The notes: generated by a model not told the origin, from the sequence alone. DNA of 64,000 nucleotides from Tholera decimalis (GCA_943138885.2 OW964554.2:46463769-46527768); one strand, 5' to 3'; shown: positions 11,590 to 23,735, counted from the stretch's first letter. Numbers and translations: made by a program.

Positions 11590-11864
11590 TTTAATTTTCT
11601 ATCACTTAATTAAAATAATTATGTTTATAATAACTGATTGCTACAAAAATCTACTAATTAATTCAATTCAACCACGATGTTACTGTTGTACCTAAACCTT
11701 TTTGGCTGGCTTCTTGCAAATGTACAGGATACTACTGAAATACACAATTTTATTGACTTTGTGTTCTGATTGTACTTGTGTATTTAAAGAATCAATTTTA
11801 AAGTACTTCTTGTACTGTAATATCGTTTCATAACTCATGAAATTATTGCCAAACATACATAACA

Positions 11865-12045
11865 TAATCAGCCTATGACGGTACGGCGCGGGCCCTGTGA
11901 GGGTCGCAAATCTTTGGTCCAAGAACATACCGGTTTCCTCACGAACGTTTTCTTCACCGTTTTGAAAGCAATGGTGATGTTGAGACTCACACAAAATAAT
12001 GTGCCTGCCTAATATCGAACCCACCACCTACAACTCGTAAGTCAT
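11865..12045 (-). repeat. SINE remnant
   Basis: Minus strand shows a tRNA-like B box within GTGGTGGGTTCGATATTAGG and the trailing block CGGTGAAGAAAACGTTCGTG, common to lepidopteran SINEs. The A box is eroded. Confidence 0.45.
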
Positions 12046-12060
12046 ACTTGTAACCCTGAA

Positions 12061-12088
12061 GAAGTGGTGGCACTGTTGCCACCACTTC
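12061..12088. repeat. Perfect 12-bp hairpin
   Basis: GAAGTGGTGGCA and TGCCACCACTTC are separated by CTGT. Confidence 0.75.
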
Positions 12089-12107
12089 TCGGAAACGTTT
12101 ATATACT

Positions 12108-12217
12108 AGCTTCCGCCTGCGGCTTCGCTCCTGTATAAATTTCTGCATCAGGTATTCCAGTTTCCGAAATCAAACATGTAGGCTATGTTGTCCAGACTTA
12201 ATAGCTATATAAAAAAA
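12108..12217 (-). mobile_element. Helitron 3' half, interrupted by a second Helitron
   Basis: Starts CTAGCTTCCGCCTGCGGCTT on the plus strand, the complement of a Helitron 3' terminus. It appears to continue at 12458-12540 beyond the intact Helitron at 12218-12457. The outer 5' end is not found. Confidence 0.5.
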
Positions 12218-12457
12218 CTAGTACTCTCGCGGGGCTTCGCTCCCGTGGATTCTATCACGATAAAAACATAACTCTCCTTTTTTGCAGTCGGGTAAAAAGT
12301 AGCCTATAACCTTCCTCAAGCTTCAAGCTACTTCCATACCAAATTTCATCCAAATCCACCCAGTACTTTCGAAGATTAGCGCGTTCAAGCAAACAAACAA
12401 ACAAACAAACAAACAAACAAACTAACAAACTTTTCCGCTTTATAATATTAGTATAGA
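12218..12457 (-). mobile_element. Non-autonomous Helitron, 240 bp
   Basis: Minus strand starts TCTATACTAATATTATAAAG, has a (TTTG)n run and ends AGAGTACTAG, inserted between A and T. Length and sequence are almost identical to 32560-32799 on the opposite strand, indicating recent activity. Confidence 0.85.
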
Positions 12458-12540
12458 TTTAATTTCAATCTGTATGGTAGTTCCGAAGACAGACATGTAC
12501 AAACTGACAAACAGATATAAACCGACAGATTTTTGAAAAT

Positions 12541-13204
12541 TATTGTCCCATTACCGCTTTTAACTCGCCTCAATGTATAATGTCATACTCAATGTACAGA
12601 CAAACTTTTTACTGTTTTATTATATGTATATTGAAGCGGCTTCCAGTCAGTCCTAAGAATTTTGATCAGAGTAATGTACTCTGATATCTATAACTCATCA
12701 AAATTCTGGTGTTTGAGAGACACCGAAGCATACATGTCAAGGATTACTATCCCTTTATCACGAGAGTTTCATGAAAGCATTAGATTTTGCTAAGAATGGA
12801 CTATTGATCTGAATTTCACTACCCAGTCATTAGATTATTACCTCATATTCTTGGTAAGAAGGCTACCTATTTGCGGACTAAACTTGGCAAATAGTAGTAA
12901 CGGGCATTATCGTCTATCGACCCTCGCGGCAATCATTACCTCAGCACAAGCTCATCCTTTCAAAAGGCTGTACAAAGAATAAACATTTCAATCGGATATT
13001 ATTTTTATTAGATGACATATTTCAAATCAAGAGAAAATGCAATACGTGATGGATATAAAAAAAACCTTTTAACAAGGCTTTGTAGAGATTTTTTGTTTAT
13101 GAGGAATAACAAACAACAGAGTATTTAAAAAATAACATTAGCTTAAGTGTTAGATGTAACAAATGCTGTTTTGATATCGAAGTTGGTTTTATTTTTATTT
13201 AAAA
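12541..13204. other. No recognisable feature
   Basis: AT-rich spacer. The 12640-12720 patch shows imperfect inverted symmetry (AAGAATTTTGATCAGAGTA / ATCAAAATTCTGG). No coding signal. Confidence 0.4.
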
Positions 13205-13790
13205 AGTTTTTTTTTCACGCTTGTAAGTGAGTCGGTTTGTTACAAAAACCTAAATGTTAACTAAAACATTTTACAAAATATTGCTTTTCACGATGCAGAG
13301 CCGTTAATTTTTGGGGAGTTCTCCTGTACATTACCATCAGCTCCACTTCACCATATGCATTGTGACGAGCATAAACAACTTAAACAACCATATTCAAGTA
13401 ATCGAATCGCAAGCCACGAAATACTTATTCTTGAGTAGTTCCGGTATCCATCTTTGTACTAACATAGTTTTAAGCTCCTTCAATGTAATACTAACACTTT
13501 ATGGACTGAATAAGTCTGAAATAAATGTTTTGAATTGAATGATCAGTTCCACTTCACCAAATGGTGCTTGTCGAGAGCATCTGCACAAGTTACTGTGAAA
13601 AATACCCAAATCGCTATACGTATGCCTATAATATTTGAAGAGCTCCCTCGATTTCTCCATGATTCCACCATCGGATCCTGACGTGATGACAATGGGACCA
13701 ACTAGAAATTATATATATACCCATTCAAACAAAAAAATGAACCAACGAACTGAGAACCTTCTTGAAGTCGGTTAAAAATACAGAAACTGA
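13205..13790 (-). mobile_element. Family G repeat, minus strand, interrupted
   Basis: Reverse complement of the family G body (CTTCTTGAAGTCGGTTAAAA at its end, CTGATGGTAATGTAC, GGTGCCCGTCAA-type blocks). A short foreign piece at about 13455-13540, ending AAATAAATGTTTTGAATTGA like a LINE tail, interrupts it. Confidence 0.6.
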
Positions 13791-14318
13791 CGTAAACAGT
13801 AATGCGAGTCTTTGATGTTTAAAACACTCACAAAACAAAAACCTTAAAAGTCAATTGAGGGAAACAACGATATTCACGTACCTTCTTAGTTCACTGAAAA
13901 CTGAATACATACAATAGAGATAAAATAAATAGTATGAAGTATTTTTCGCACTATGATATTTTATTTGATGGCCATATGTCCACAAAGAAGTTTATTAATT
14001 GTTTTTGTTGCCGCTCAGTCCCAAAGGCGAGTCCCAAAGGATAAATAGCACGAACATTGTTCATCAAAAACAATTAGCGCTTGGCCAAATAATACGTCAT
14101 TTATATCACAAAACTTTATACAAGTAGGAGACATACCATTTGTCAAAACATATTTACAATATTTTTGTAAGTAAACAAGTTTATCAAATTATCTCATATT
14201 TTGAAACCAAGTTTACTAAATCGTGTAACTTTATAATATGGACTAGTAGAGTAATACGGGCTACTAGAGTCATTTTAATAACTGCACTGTCTGGCAGTTT
14301 GAGAATTTTAGGCAAACT
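13791..14318. other. No recognisable feature
   Basis: AT-rich. No repeat or gene recognised apart from a duplicated AGTCCCAAAGG near 14018-14040. Confidence 0.4.
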
Positions 14319-14371
14319 TTTTTGGGTTCCGTAGCCGAATGGGAATAAACGGACCCCTTAAAGTTTCGTCA

Positions 14372-14403
<32 letters not shown>

Positions 14404-15030
14404 CGTCCGTATGTCACAGCCATTTTATTCCGAAACAATTAAGACTATACACATGAAACTTGGTAGGTAGATATATTCTGTGAACCGCTTTCCGATTTTA
14501 AGAAAAAAAAATTAAAAAATACTGAAAATAAAACGAAAAAAAAAATATTTTCAGCTACAGTTCCTTGTATGGGAATGGATACAAGGAACTGAAACTGAAA
14601 ATATATGTTTTTTCATGAAACCTATACGTGTGTGGTATCTATAGAAAGGTCTTTAAAAATGATTTTGAGGTTTCTAAAACCACTTTTTCATAAAGTTAAT
14701 CGTTTAAGAGATATACGCTTCCAAAGTAGTAAAATGTGTCCCCCCCATAGAATCTGTCCCCCCCCATAGAAATATTATATCTATGGTCTCCCCCTCCAAC
14801 TTTTATAATATTGGAGGGAAAAATCTAAAAAAAGATATATGCTGTAGATCTTAATGTAAAGTTTCAAGCAAAATATATTTCAAGCATAATAGTTTAGGGT
14901 CAGCAGTTTTTGAGATACAGCATATTTTCTAAAACTACAAATATAACTTTGTAATTCATAAAAACATTATTTGGCGTAGTTAGTACGGAACCCTTCACGG
15001 GTGAGTCTGACTAGCACTTGGCCAATTTTT
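14319..15030 (-). mobile_element. Family E repeat, near full length
   Basis: Plus strand starts GGGTTCCGTAGCCGAATGGG, includes (GTCT)n at 14378-14408 and ends GAGTCTGACTAGCACTTGGC, the mirror of the plus-strand copies at 19471, 51815 and 60805. A small palindrome (14564-14600: AGTTCCTTGTA / TACAAGGAACT) replaces the usual CATACATGG block. Confidence 0.7.
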
Positions 15031-15254
15031 TCGACACATTTGCGAGATGGAAATAGCTTTGGCAAAACTAGTATAAGAAATTAGCTTTCTACAGCTAGTG
15101 CTTGTAACTTGAAATGTAGGATATCTCTCACATTATAAAATACCAAGTATTAGTTCTGTGTTGCATGAAGTTATACAAAACGAAATCCCCAAAACGGAGT
15201 AGTTTCAGTATAATTAAAATTGTGAGATTTTTTAATTTCGTATTTTATGGTTGA

Positions 15255-15440
15255 TACCCATCGCCCGGTCGCCTTTGACCACCATCCCACCATCAGGTGA
15301 GCGATGATGTCATCGAAGATGAAGCACGCTTGCTAGCAGTTACCTTATCACTCTTGACTTAAGATTCCTACGTTATCGCTATCAGAAAACGGCGATGCTT
15401 CGTCTTTATATGGTGGACATCCCACCCATACAGATTGCCT
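15255..15440 (-). mobile_element. LINE-A 3' fragments, rearranged
   Basis: 15255-15380 is a minus-strand LINE-A tail. 15395-15440 reads the LINE-A block TGGTGGACATCCCACCCATA in the plus sense, so the copy is internally inverted. Confidence 0.6.
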
Positions 15441-15459
15441 GGACATTAAAAGAGACGTT

Positions 15460-15790
15460 TTTTTTTATTGATAATAGGCTCGCGTTTGACCACCATCTCA
15501 CCTGATGGTAAGTGATGATGTGGTCGAAGATTTAGCACGCTTGCCTAGAAGTAACCTATTCACTCTTGACTTAAAGACCCCCAGGTTATAGCTATCAGGA
15601 AACACAGACTCCGGCAGGGAATTCCACTCCTTAGCCGTACGCACAATGGAAGTATAGCCAAAAATGTTTCGTGTGTATGGGTGGGATGTCCACCATATAA
15701 CGATGGCGCATCGGCGTCTGTCTTGTAGTCCGATGATGGAACGGGCATAGCAGAATTAGATTGTGTTAACACTCTGAGTTTGGTTTGGAG
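15460..15790 (-). mobile_element. LINE-A 3' end (minus)
   Basis: Minus strand encodes the last ~100 residues of LINE-A RT (AKEWNSLPESVFPDSYNLGV) with frame slips, followed by its A-rich tail (poly T at 15458-15470). Confidence 0.8.
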
Positions 15791-16430
15791 TTTTTCTAAG
15801 GATAATCAGCTAGGAAACATCGGCCTTATCTTGATTAAATTTAAAACAAAAAAAGACGTTGAAAGTGTTATTAGTAATCATCATTATCTTCAAAAAGAAA
15901 AAGACTAATTTTTCTCAACTATTTCAGGGTCGGCTTCCTGTTAATTTATTTATTTCAGGCTACCAAAGGCCCATAGAAAAATTTACATACTTATTTACAT
16001 AATATTACTATAAACTAATACATATTTTATAATTACACGATAAAACTACTACTTACTCAATAAAATAATACATTACAATAATAAGTTGTGGAATATTATA
16101 TTATTATATATTATATATTATTTATATTCAACATAAACACTATTTCACACGAGTAGTTTGTAACTGTGTCGTGTGTCGCGCAGTATCGGGTATCTGTCCA
16201 CGGAATCGCCGGAACACAACACCTTTCGGCCAAAACTTTTCCTTCATGAAGGTCGACAGATGTTCAGTAGGAATCCTTACCACAAAAGAATTAAAATTCG
16301 TATTGTGACGAGAATCCAACCGTTCGGCCTTCAGCGAAAACTTTGTTTTGATTCGAATGTACCTACTCTACAATCTTCTCGAATTTTGTAGAATAATGCA
16401 GCCTAGACCGGCTGGGGTTGAGTACTACTG
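15791..16430. other. Anonymous DNA with an AT-rich SINE-tail-like patch
   Basis: The patch at 16085-16140 (GTGGAATATTATATTATTA) resembles the tail of the SINE at 5275-5550, but no promoter boxes remain. No gene recognised. Confidence 0.4.
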
Positions 16431-17088
16431 TTTTACATGGAGTGACTGCCTATCTGACCTCCACAACCCAGTATCTGGGTAACACAAAATTGGTAACAGA
16501 TATTTTAGTTTCTGAATACCCGTTACGACTGTCAAATATATACAAATAACAGCAGGGACCAACGATTTAACGTACTGTTACGAGCTGGGGTTCGGGATAG
16601 TTCACTTGTAAAGCTTCGATTATATCGCCTCGTATCTTGAAATAACACTGACTGTCCTTTGCGATCTATTTATACCCTGATCTGTGTTCTAAAACATTCT
16701 TGTACAATCGACTCACTGCCTATACTGCCATGAATATTCCAGAAGCTACTTGAGATACACAGTACTGCTACTCGCCGCTAGATGGCGTTAGTGTCTCGAA
16801 CGTATTTGAAGTCAGTCGAACTTTCTCGATATACTTAGTACTGACACTCGCCGCTAGATGGCGTTAGTGTTTCGAACATTTTAGATTTCTGTCGAAGTTT
16901 CTCGACGTACTTCGCTAAGCGACTGGCGTAACAGTACCTACTTTCCGAGGCACGAAAGAATCTCGATAGCTGAAGATGATCTTGATCACCCATCCAAGGA
17001 TTGATCGCGGCAGGCGTTGCTCAATCTTGAAGATTGACCCGTGCGGCTTTTAATATTTAGCCACGAGGTCCTAGTTATTTATAACCAA
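16431..17088 (+). repeat. Family F repeat, copy 2, split by a solo LTR
   Basis: The left part (GTGACTGCCTATCTGACCTC...) and right part (CCGAGGCACGAAAGAATCTC...GACCCGTGCGGC) match family F at 5560-5890; the solo LTR at 16576-16933 sits between them. Confidence 0.65.
16576..16933 (+). mobile_element. Solo LTR, 358 bp
   Basis: Starts TGTTACGAGC and ends GGCGTAACA (TG...CA with inverted ends), flanked by the 4-bp duplication GTAC at 16572-16575 and 16934-16937. It contains two copies of CGCCGCTAGATGGCGTTAGT about 70 bp apart. Consistent with a Ty3/gypsy-type solo LTR; no internal region is present. Orientation is arbitrary. Confidence 0.75.
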
Positions 17089-17315
17089 CTAGCTTTTGTC
17101 GACGACTTCGATCGCGTGGGAGGTTTTGCCCACGTAAATCCCAATCCTCTGGAAATTCCGGGATAAAAAGTAACTTATGTGTTATTCCAAGATGTGAACT
17201 ATCTACTTACCAAATAATATTGAGATCCGTTCAGTAGTTTTTGCGTGAAAGAGCAAAAAACATACATACAGGATGCACAAACTTTCGCGTTAATTTATAA
17301 TATTATTATAGTAGA
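17089..17315 (-). mobile_element. Non-autonomous Helitron
   Basis: Plus strand begins CTAGCTTTTGTCGACGACTT and ends TATAATATTATTATAGTAGA, the complements of Helitron 3' and 5' termini. It contains ATTGAGATCCGTTCAGTAG, a block common to these elements. Confidence 0.75.
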
Positions 17316-18283
17316 ATTTACAAAATAAATATAATTTAAATTCCAACCCACAATCCACATAGTTTAGAAGGATATACATCGTCACATCTTTTGAACTAGT
17401 TTTCAGCGCTAGCTTACGTAACTAAATTCCTCGATCCTTGTCGCTCGCTATAGGTATGTATCCCCTACTCTTAAATCTTTTCCCTCTTATACTGTTTTTT
17501 TTTTAACGTATAGCCTCCTCCTTTTGCGGGAGGCACGATCCTCCCTGATCCAATAATAGGTGCCGCATTTTCGTCGCCATGTTTCCTATGAATATTCACC
17601 GGCTGCTTGCGTTTTTATTCAAGAATCTCAATTTAAGAGTTAAATTTCTCGTATATTTTATAGATGGGCTGTGAGCATCAATATTGGAGTCGGCTTATGT
17701 TTTTCTGATGGACGCTTAAAGGTAATGGTTGAAATTATAATGGCCTCTAAGATCAGGAGGGTCCCTTAAAAATACAAGAGGTTTTGGAGTATTAATATAA
17801 TCATTTCGCTTGTCCTGGCGATTGGTTTTGAAAGTTATTATAGAAAAATGCTTCTGAGGAGTTTTATTATTTAATTAGTTTAGTTTCTTGCGTTCGGTAA
17901 TGACGAGTAGTTCATTTACATGAACACAACTTTCTTATAATATACATACATTATTATACCATCTAGTTCTTACTAAGCCTAAGGCTTTTAAGTTTAATAA
18001 CTTAAAAGTTTAAACTTAAATGGCTTGCGATTAGATAGCTGTGTACCTGTGGACAGCGTGGTGGGTTACATTATAATCAAAATGCTGTTTTGTTAAACTA
18101 GTTGAAGTTTAAATGTATAATAACTGTTTGTAACTGTTCCTTCCAATAAAAATAATATGAAAAATAAATGCAAAAAGCTTTTTTGACAAAAAATTTAAGC
18201 TTCAAAACGTACAAAAGAGAACTGCACTAAAGAGATAAATAACCTTCAAGATTGTTTTATTGGAAGTATAATTCTGTTTAAAA
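17316..18283. other. No recognisable feature
   Basis: Contains a poly(T)-headed GC patch at 17490-17560 (TTTTTTTAACGTATAGCCTC) that may be an R1-like tail remnant. The rest is AT-rich. Confidence 0.4.
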
Positions 18284-18445
18284 TAAGGGCTAAGTATCTA
18301 CTCACGTGGTTGAAGTCAGTGCCAAGCCAACGAATAGTTTTGATAGGCAAAGTACGCCGCATGCTGGGGCACACTCGAGGTGATCAAGCCTATTCATTTA
18401 TCTTGGCACCGACTTCACTCATATGAGTAGATACCTAGCCTTTAT
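18284..18445. mobile_element. MITE with ~60-bp inverted repeats
   Basis: Left end TAAGGGCTAAGTATCTACTC and right end GAGTAGATACCTAGCCTTTA are inverted. Complementarity continues through GAAGTCAGTGCCAAG / CTTGGCACCGACTTC. Short and non-coding. A PIF/Harbinger origin is possible, but the flanks TAA and TTA do not match as a duplication. Confidence 0.7.
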
Positions 18446-19284
18446 TTTCCCTTATTCACTTATCTCAGAAGACCTTCATCAGAACCTGATGTGTTATATA
18501 CTAAAATCTTCCTTGTAAAATATGCTTTCAAACAACGAAATCGCGATACATCGAAATCGGATGAGTAGTTTCTGAGAAAATCACGGATATTCAAACATAC
18601 ATACATACTGGTCGAATACATATCTGAATTCAACTTATTTTATTATTATTAGACGCATATAATCCTGTGTCCCTCAATAGCCCATATTTTTTTGACGAAG
18701 GCTGTTTTTTTTCTTTTTCAGACACAATTACGCGGGCGTAGCCAGAGACAGAAACTAGTATCAAAGTAATAAAAAATTACACAAAATTTATCACTGTCTG
18801 TATCAGAAAATATGGATATATCGTGATCAATATATCTTCGTATGTAGTTTTACGCAAATACAAGATCACAGCGGCTATGCGTTGGTTTAGGCAAAGTTCT
18901 GTTTGTTTGGAAAGCCAGCTCCAGATATACATATAGTACATACGTACTATAAACACAAACATTATAACTGAAGTTTCGATTCCCTTGTAGTGAGGAATCA
19001 ATTAGAACCATGACTTCAAAGCTAAGCCTACTTAGTTTATCAATCAACAGTTCTGTTAATGTATGTATGTTTATTATAAGCAATGATTGTCAATTCAAAT
19101 TAATAATGACAAAACGGCCATAACTAGTTTAAATTTAAACGTGAAAAATAACTAGAGAAACAAGTTGTTAAAATAAAAATCAGTGATAATATTTTTTAAT
19201 AAATTAGTATTTTTATAAGAATTGAAACAAGAACCTTTTCTTTCAGAAAATAATGCTGTTCGTTACATGGTAGATATATCATCT
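18446..19284. other. No recognisable feature
   Basis: AT-rich. 18480-18620 has Helitron-like words (ATGAGTAGTTTCTGAGAAA) but no termini. Confidence 0.4.
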
Positions 19285-19470
19285 CACACACACAAGACTT
19301 TATGTAAATACTTTCATTATGCATTTATTCCTGTAGCTAAGAAGTGAAATTTCCACCAGATATCTATGTTTTCTGGTAGTATTTAAGTTAAGACCTGAGG
19401 CTATTTAAGATAAGACTGACACATCATCGCTTACGATCGGTCGGTCAAACGCGAGACTATCAACAAAAAA
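19285..19470 (+). mobile_element. LINE-A 3' end, strongly diverged
   Basis: Recognisable only by order: TTTCATTATGCATTTATTCC, GCTAAGAAGTGAAATTTCC, then CACATCATCGCTTACGATC and GACTATCAACAAAAAA. No frame survives. Confidence 0.55.
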
Positions 19471-20116
19471 TTGGCCAAGTGCGAGTCAACTCGCCCATGA
19501 AGGGTTCCGTAGTAACTATAAAAGTATAATATAATAATTAAGTATATTTTTTTGACAAAAAAACCTTACTTTCCTAAAACTAGCTTATTTAAATTTGATA
19601 CAACTACGCCAAATAACTTTGTTTTTCATAGTGTTTGTATGAATCACAAAGTTATATTTCTGGTTTTAGAAAATACGCTTTATCAGAAAAACTGCTGACT
19701 TGACATTCAAACCAATTTTGGTTGAAGATTTACATTAAAATCTACAGATATATATTTTTTTAGATTTTTCGCTCGATTATTGTAGAAGTTAGAGGGGACA
19801 CATTTTACCACTTTGGAAACGTATTTATATCTTTTAAACGATTAACTTTATGCAAAAGTGGTTTTTTAAACCTCAATATCATTTTTAAAGACCTGTCTAT
19901 ATATATAATATACGCATAGGTTTCAAGAAAAAAAAAATTCATTTCAGTTCCTTGTATGAGGTGTAATTTTTTTCTTAAAATCGGAAAGCGCGGACACACA
20001 TGTATAGTCCTAATAGTTTCGGAATAAAATGGCTGTGACATACGGACAGACAAACAGATATGACGAAACTATAAGCGTCATGTTTTTTGCCATTAGGCTA
20101 CGGAACCCTAAAAAAA
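19471..20116 (+). mobile_element. Family E repeat
   Basis: Starts TTGGCCAAGTGCGAGTCAAC, ends GGCTACGGAACCCTAAAAA, and carries the internal blocks CAACTACGCCAAATAACTTT and ACATGTATAGTCCTAATAGT. No protein is encoded. Confidence 0.7.
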
Positions 20117-20879
20117 TCAAAGATGGCATCTTTTTTCATAATAATGGTGTGCTAAAATGTTGCTATAAATATACATTGGATCAGAAATCATCACGTCACT
20201 GCACATTACCTTTGTCAAAGTTACTGATCGACGTGTTACATTACAGCAATAAACTTTTGGGGTGGTTGATATTTGATTAGTTTGGTATTAAAATGGTTGA
20301 TTCGACAATTGGTCAAAGATTATTGATCTAATGATACGAATCATAATGGTTTAAAGTCATATTGAAAACTACAATTCACATTTTATTATGGTATTATCTT
20401 AAGTTACTAGATACTAAAAGGATGGTTTGGTTTAATGGTTGAGATACACGATTGGTTGTTGGACATGCACTGAATTATATTGATATTGATCGATGTATTT
20501 ATGAGTCGTAATTGCTGAGTTGTTCGGTTGCGATTATTGCACTGAACAACCTTTTACTCAGGCATTGATATAAAACCGTCCGTTGCGTGAATCTAAGACG
20601 CCTTGGACGTTGGGTTAGGTTAGGAAACTCGCTACATTGAAAACTATTCAGAATTCAAAGGGTTAAATTGAAAACTGGGTGCCATATATTTTTCTTTTTT
20701 AGTTACGATTGGAAAACCGTTTCGATGGCTCGAAATTGCTGTCCTTTGTATCGTTGTGAATCGATGGGGATTCATTTAAAAGGGAATGCTCGTATCACAC
20801 AAAAGGCTTCAATTTAAACTATGTATTCTATCATGGGAGTTATGGTGTTTGGCTGAAGGCATTGATTAGCTAGCTACAC
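20117..20879. other. No recognisable feature
   Basis: Two TTAGG-like units at 20614-20624 are too few to be telomeric. No gene recognised. Confidence 0.4.
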
Positions 20880-21020
20880 AGAATAAAGCTAAGGAGTAAC
20901 ATTCCCTGCAGGTCTTTAAATCAAGAGTGAATTGATTACTTCTAGGTAAGAGTATCTTCGGCCATATCCTCACTTACCATCAGGTAAGACAGTGGTCAAA
21001 CGCAAGCGTAATAACAATGA
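20880..21020 (+). mobile_element. LINE-A 3' remnant with internal deletion
   Basis: AAGCTAAGGAGTAACATTCC is followed almost directly by GTCTTTAAATCAAGAGTGAA, so about 50 bp of the usual tail is missing. Confidence 0.6.
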
Positions 21021-22401
21021 GAAAAAGAATACCCATTAAAAATGTATCATTAACTAAGGAACCATATCTTACCATCTATATATTTATATGTAAATAACAT
21101 TAACATGCCAGCAATTTCAAAATAACCGATTTTTCTAAAATAATTATTCACACGATACTAAAACACAAACAAACTTTTTTGACATTTTTGTCAGCCTGTA
21201 TGTCTGTTTGCCAGGCTTATAATGTAACTTTCACTGGAGGATAGAGAAGGCTACAGAGCAACATATCGAGATAGAAATATTTCAACTGGTTTGTACGTGT
21301 GGCACACATTTCTGATTTTCAAGCTTAATTTCAGCAATTTTTTTGCGGATCAGACTTTGAAACTTTCCTGTATGCACAGCGAAGATGTCAATATTGTTGA
21401 ATACATCATTAAATTTAGCGGTAAGGCGGCGCAAGAGCGCGCGCTTGGCAGCATTCGTGCGACATGATGTTATGGCGAATAGCGGTCTTGCACGCACCCC
21501 GCGGCTCATGGTAGTTCTAGGCACTAAATAACAAATCTTCTTAAGTATGGATGAAGGGAATAGTTGCGCTCATACTGATCTTAGTCAACAAGATATTTTT
21601 ATTACTACCACCATTATAATAATTATGTCTCTGATATTTAGGACATACTTTCTGCATTTTTATAAAAAAAGACAATTAAATGTCTTTTTTTCTTTGGTTT
21701 AAGGATCAATAAACCAAAACTACTAATTCTTTAATAAAGTTTCACAAAAACAGCCAAGCCTATGTACCTATAAACTGCCTAAAAGTACCTACAACCAATG
21801 ACATATATTAATAACGCCGAACTGTGTTAAAAACTTATCATTGCCGTTAATTAAATTTCCCAGAATTTACACATCATTGGAAGCTTCACGGTGTCGAAAT
21901 TAATATATTAAATACGATATATTCCGCGTTAAAAATTACATCATATAACCCGTCTGATTTATGAAGGCGTTTCGTTTATTAATTGATTCGTGAGCGGCTT
22001 GCTGCTTTTTGTATTTGCCGGATAACATCGCGTTTAAATTTTAATTGGAACATAAATTTTGTAGTGTCAGTGTTTGGGATAAACAGTGCCACTATATCAT
22101 GGGATGCTGCAAGTTATCTTTATTACTGCTTTGTTGAAAGGTTATTGTAAATTGGATTTTGTAATATCTAGGAGGCCGATCATATTGCGATAATTTTTCC
22201 CTGACGGGTTTCCCTAGATGATACTTTATCTCAATATACTTATGGCATCGTTGATATATCAACGATGTACAAAAATAAATACTACTATCTGTTAATGTAT
22301 ATATAGGTACATTAATGGATACATTTTACATATATATTATATTCATTAATGTATAATTATATACATCAATGGAATAATAAGGTAGATGCGCCTTTCATAT
22401 A
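21021..22401. other. Anonymous DNA
   Basis: No repeat family recognised. A GC-richer patch at 21415-21510 gives a short minus-strand frame with no convincing start or motif. Confidence 0.4.
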
Positions 22402-22500
22402 GGGTTGCCATACGACCGGAACTTTCCGGACATGTCCGGTAATATCCGGTAGGTCTTTGTCCGGAATGCGGAGGGAATCCTAAACCATCCGGAATTTCTA
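22402..22500 (+). mobile_element. hAT transposon end remnant
   Basis: AGGGTTGCCATACGACCGGA followed by repeated TCCGGA words is a common hAT 5' terminus. No transposase follows; family E sequence starts 75 bp downstream. Confidence 0.5.
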
Positions 22501-22574
22501 CAATTGAATGAAAGAGTGAAACATAAAAAAAATATAATGCTTTTATTTCAAATTAAAGAAAGTCAGGAACTTTT

Positions 22575-22795
22575 TTTAAGTGGCCAAATGCGAGTTCGTC
22601 TCGCTCATGAAGGATTCCGTAGGTGCAAGCATATATTATCGAAATATAATTTTGTTTTTCATAGTGTTTGTACAAATGACAAAATTACTAGTGGTATTAG
22701 AAAATGTGGTATATCCAATGGGTATATCCCAAAAACTTCTGCCTGTTTCTCTTTCAAAACAATTTTATTTGAAAGTGTTCATTAGAATCAGCTAA
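22575..22795 (+). mobile_element. Family E fragment
   Basis: Begins AGTGGCCAAATGCGAGTTCG and contains TTTTTCATAGTGTTTGTAC, then ends within the element. The left ~220 bp only. Confidence 0.6.
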
Positions 22796-22998
22796 TCACT
22801 TAACTGAGCCAACCGAGTTATCAAAATTAGTTGTGTTCACCAAGGTGATTCTCAAAACCTAGAAAAGAAAGAAAAAGTGTTTATTGCCTTTGAAACCGAG
22901 AAGCATACTAAATCAATTTATTTTCAGGCATTAAATTTTAAAAACACTGCTAATCCTAATTATGTACATAAAAATTTAAAAAAAACTTGGGCGTCAAA

Positions 22999-23274
22999 CT
23001 ACTCCACATCGATGTCGTCTGGAAACGTGCCCAGAAGACAGGTAGCATTGCGATGTTGTATGGCAATGCTTATTCTTTGGGCTAAGAATGTTCCAGCCCT
23101 CTGGTCACGCAAGGAATCGATCAGCTGGCGAGACAATTCCTTATAAAGGAGACGCGCACTCGGGTCCCAAACTAAATTAAAAACTTTTAAAAACTTCATA
23201 GGAATGTTATTAAAAAAAAGGAAATTTAGGAAAAGCCAGGAGCATGTCGTTGCCGAGGCAATAAAGCTCAGCAT
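22999..23274 (-). pseudogene. Unclassified protein fragment, element-like C-terminus
   Basis: A 91-codon minus-strand frame ends in a compact sequence (LYKELSRQLIDSLRDQRAGT, then FLAQRISIAIQHRNATCLLG). I think similar C-termini occur in repetitive insect proteins but cannot name the family. There is no credible upstream start, since the N-terminal 25 residues look non-coding. It is probably the tail of a decayed mobile-element protein. It ends at TAG near 22999, and nothing recognisable continues on either side. Confidence 0.35.
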
Positions 23275-23289
23275 TATGCTATACTATCA

Positions 23290-23735
23290 GCTTATGTACA
23301 GCACGGGTTGTTTTTAAATGATTGTCTAAAAATATGACGTACGGAAACCAAATCTAAAAGATTAACTATCGCAAAGTAGTTACTGACAGAGTTTGACTGC
23401 CACAAATAAGGCTAAAATTATTTAAGAAAAATGTATACTGCATGTCGATTATTATTTACAATCATTTACCAAATAGTTTACAAGACTTACCACTGACAAT
23501 TTTTAAAAACATACTTTTCAATGTGCTATTATTTAAAAGATGTTATACCGTTAAGGACTATTTAGAAGACAAATCAATAGAATCTGTAATCTGCAAGTTA
23601 TAGTAATTGACAACACTGATTGTGAATACATTTGCACGCCATGTTATGGCAGGATATGCTGAAACTAATTTACTGTAACACCTTATGTACCATATTCTAG
23701 CAAATAAATATTTTGATTGATTGATTGACTAATTT
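23290..23735 (+). mobile_element. LINE-B (CR1-like) 3' end
   Basis: Plus strand encodes a decayed RT C-terminus (YNHLPNSLQDLPLTIFKNIL ... CYTVKDYLED) ending at TAG near 23600, then a 3' UTR and a (TTGA)n tail at 23712-23726. The order of motifs matches the copy inside the mariner at 44950-45657. Confidence 0.7.

Noticed and set aside
14378..14408. (GTCT)n array considered as a CRISPR-like or regulatory repeat
   Set aside because: It is a simple microsatellite belonging to family E and recurs in every copy.
20610..20626. TTAGG insect telomere-like repeat
   Set aside because: Only two units; no array.
21282..21524. Basic 80-codon minus-strand frame
   Set aside because: No credible ATG and no recognisable domain; local GC enrichment alone is not evidence of a gene.
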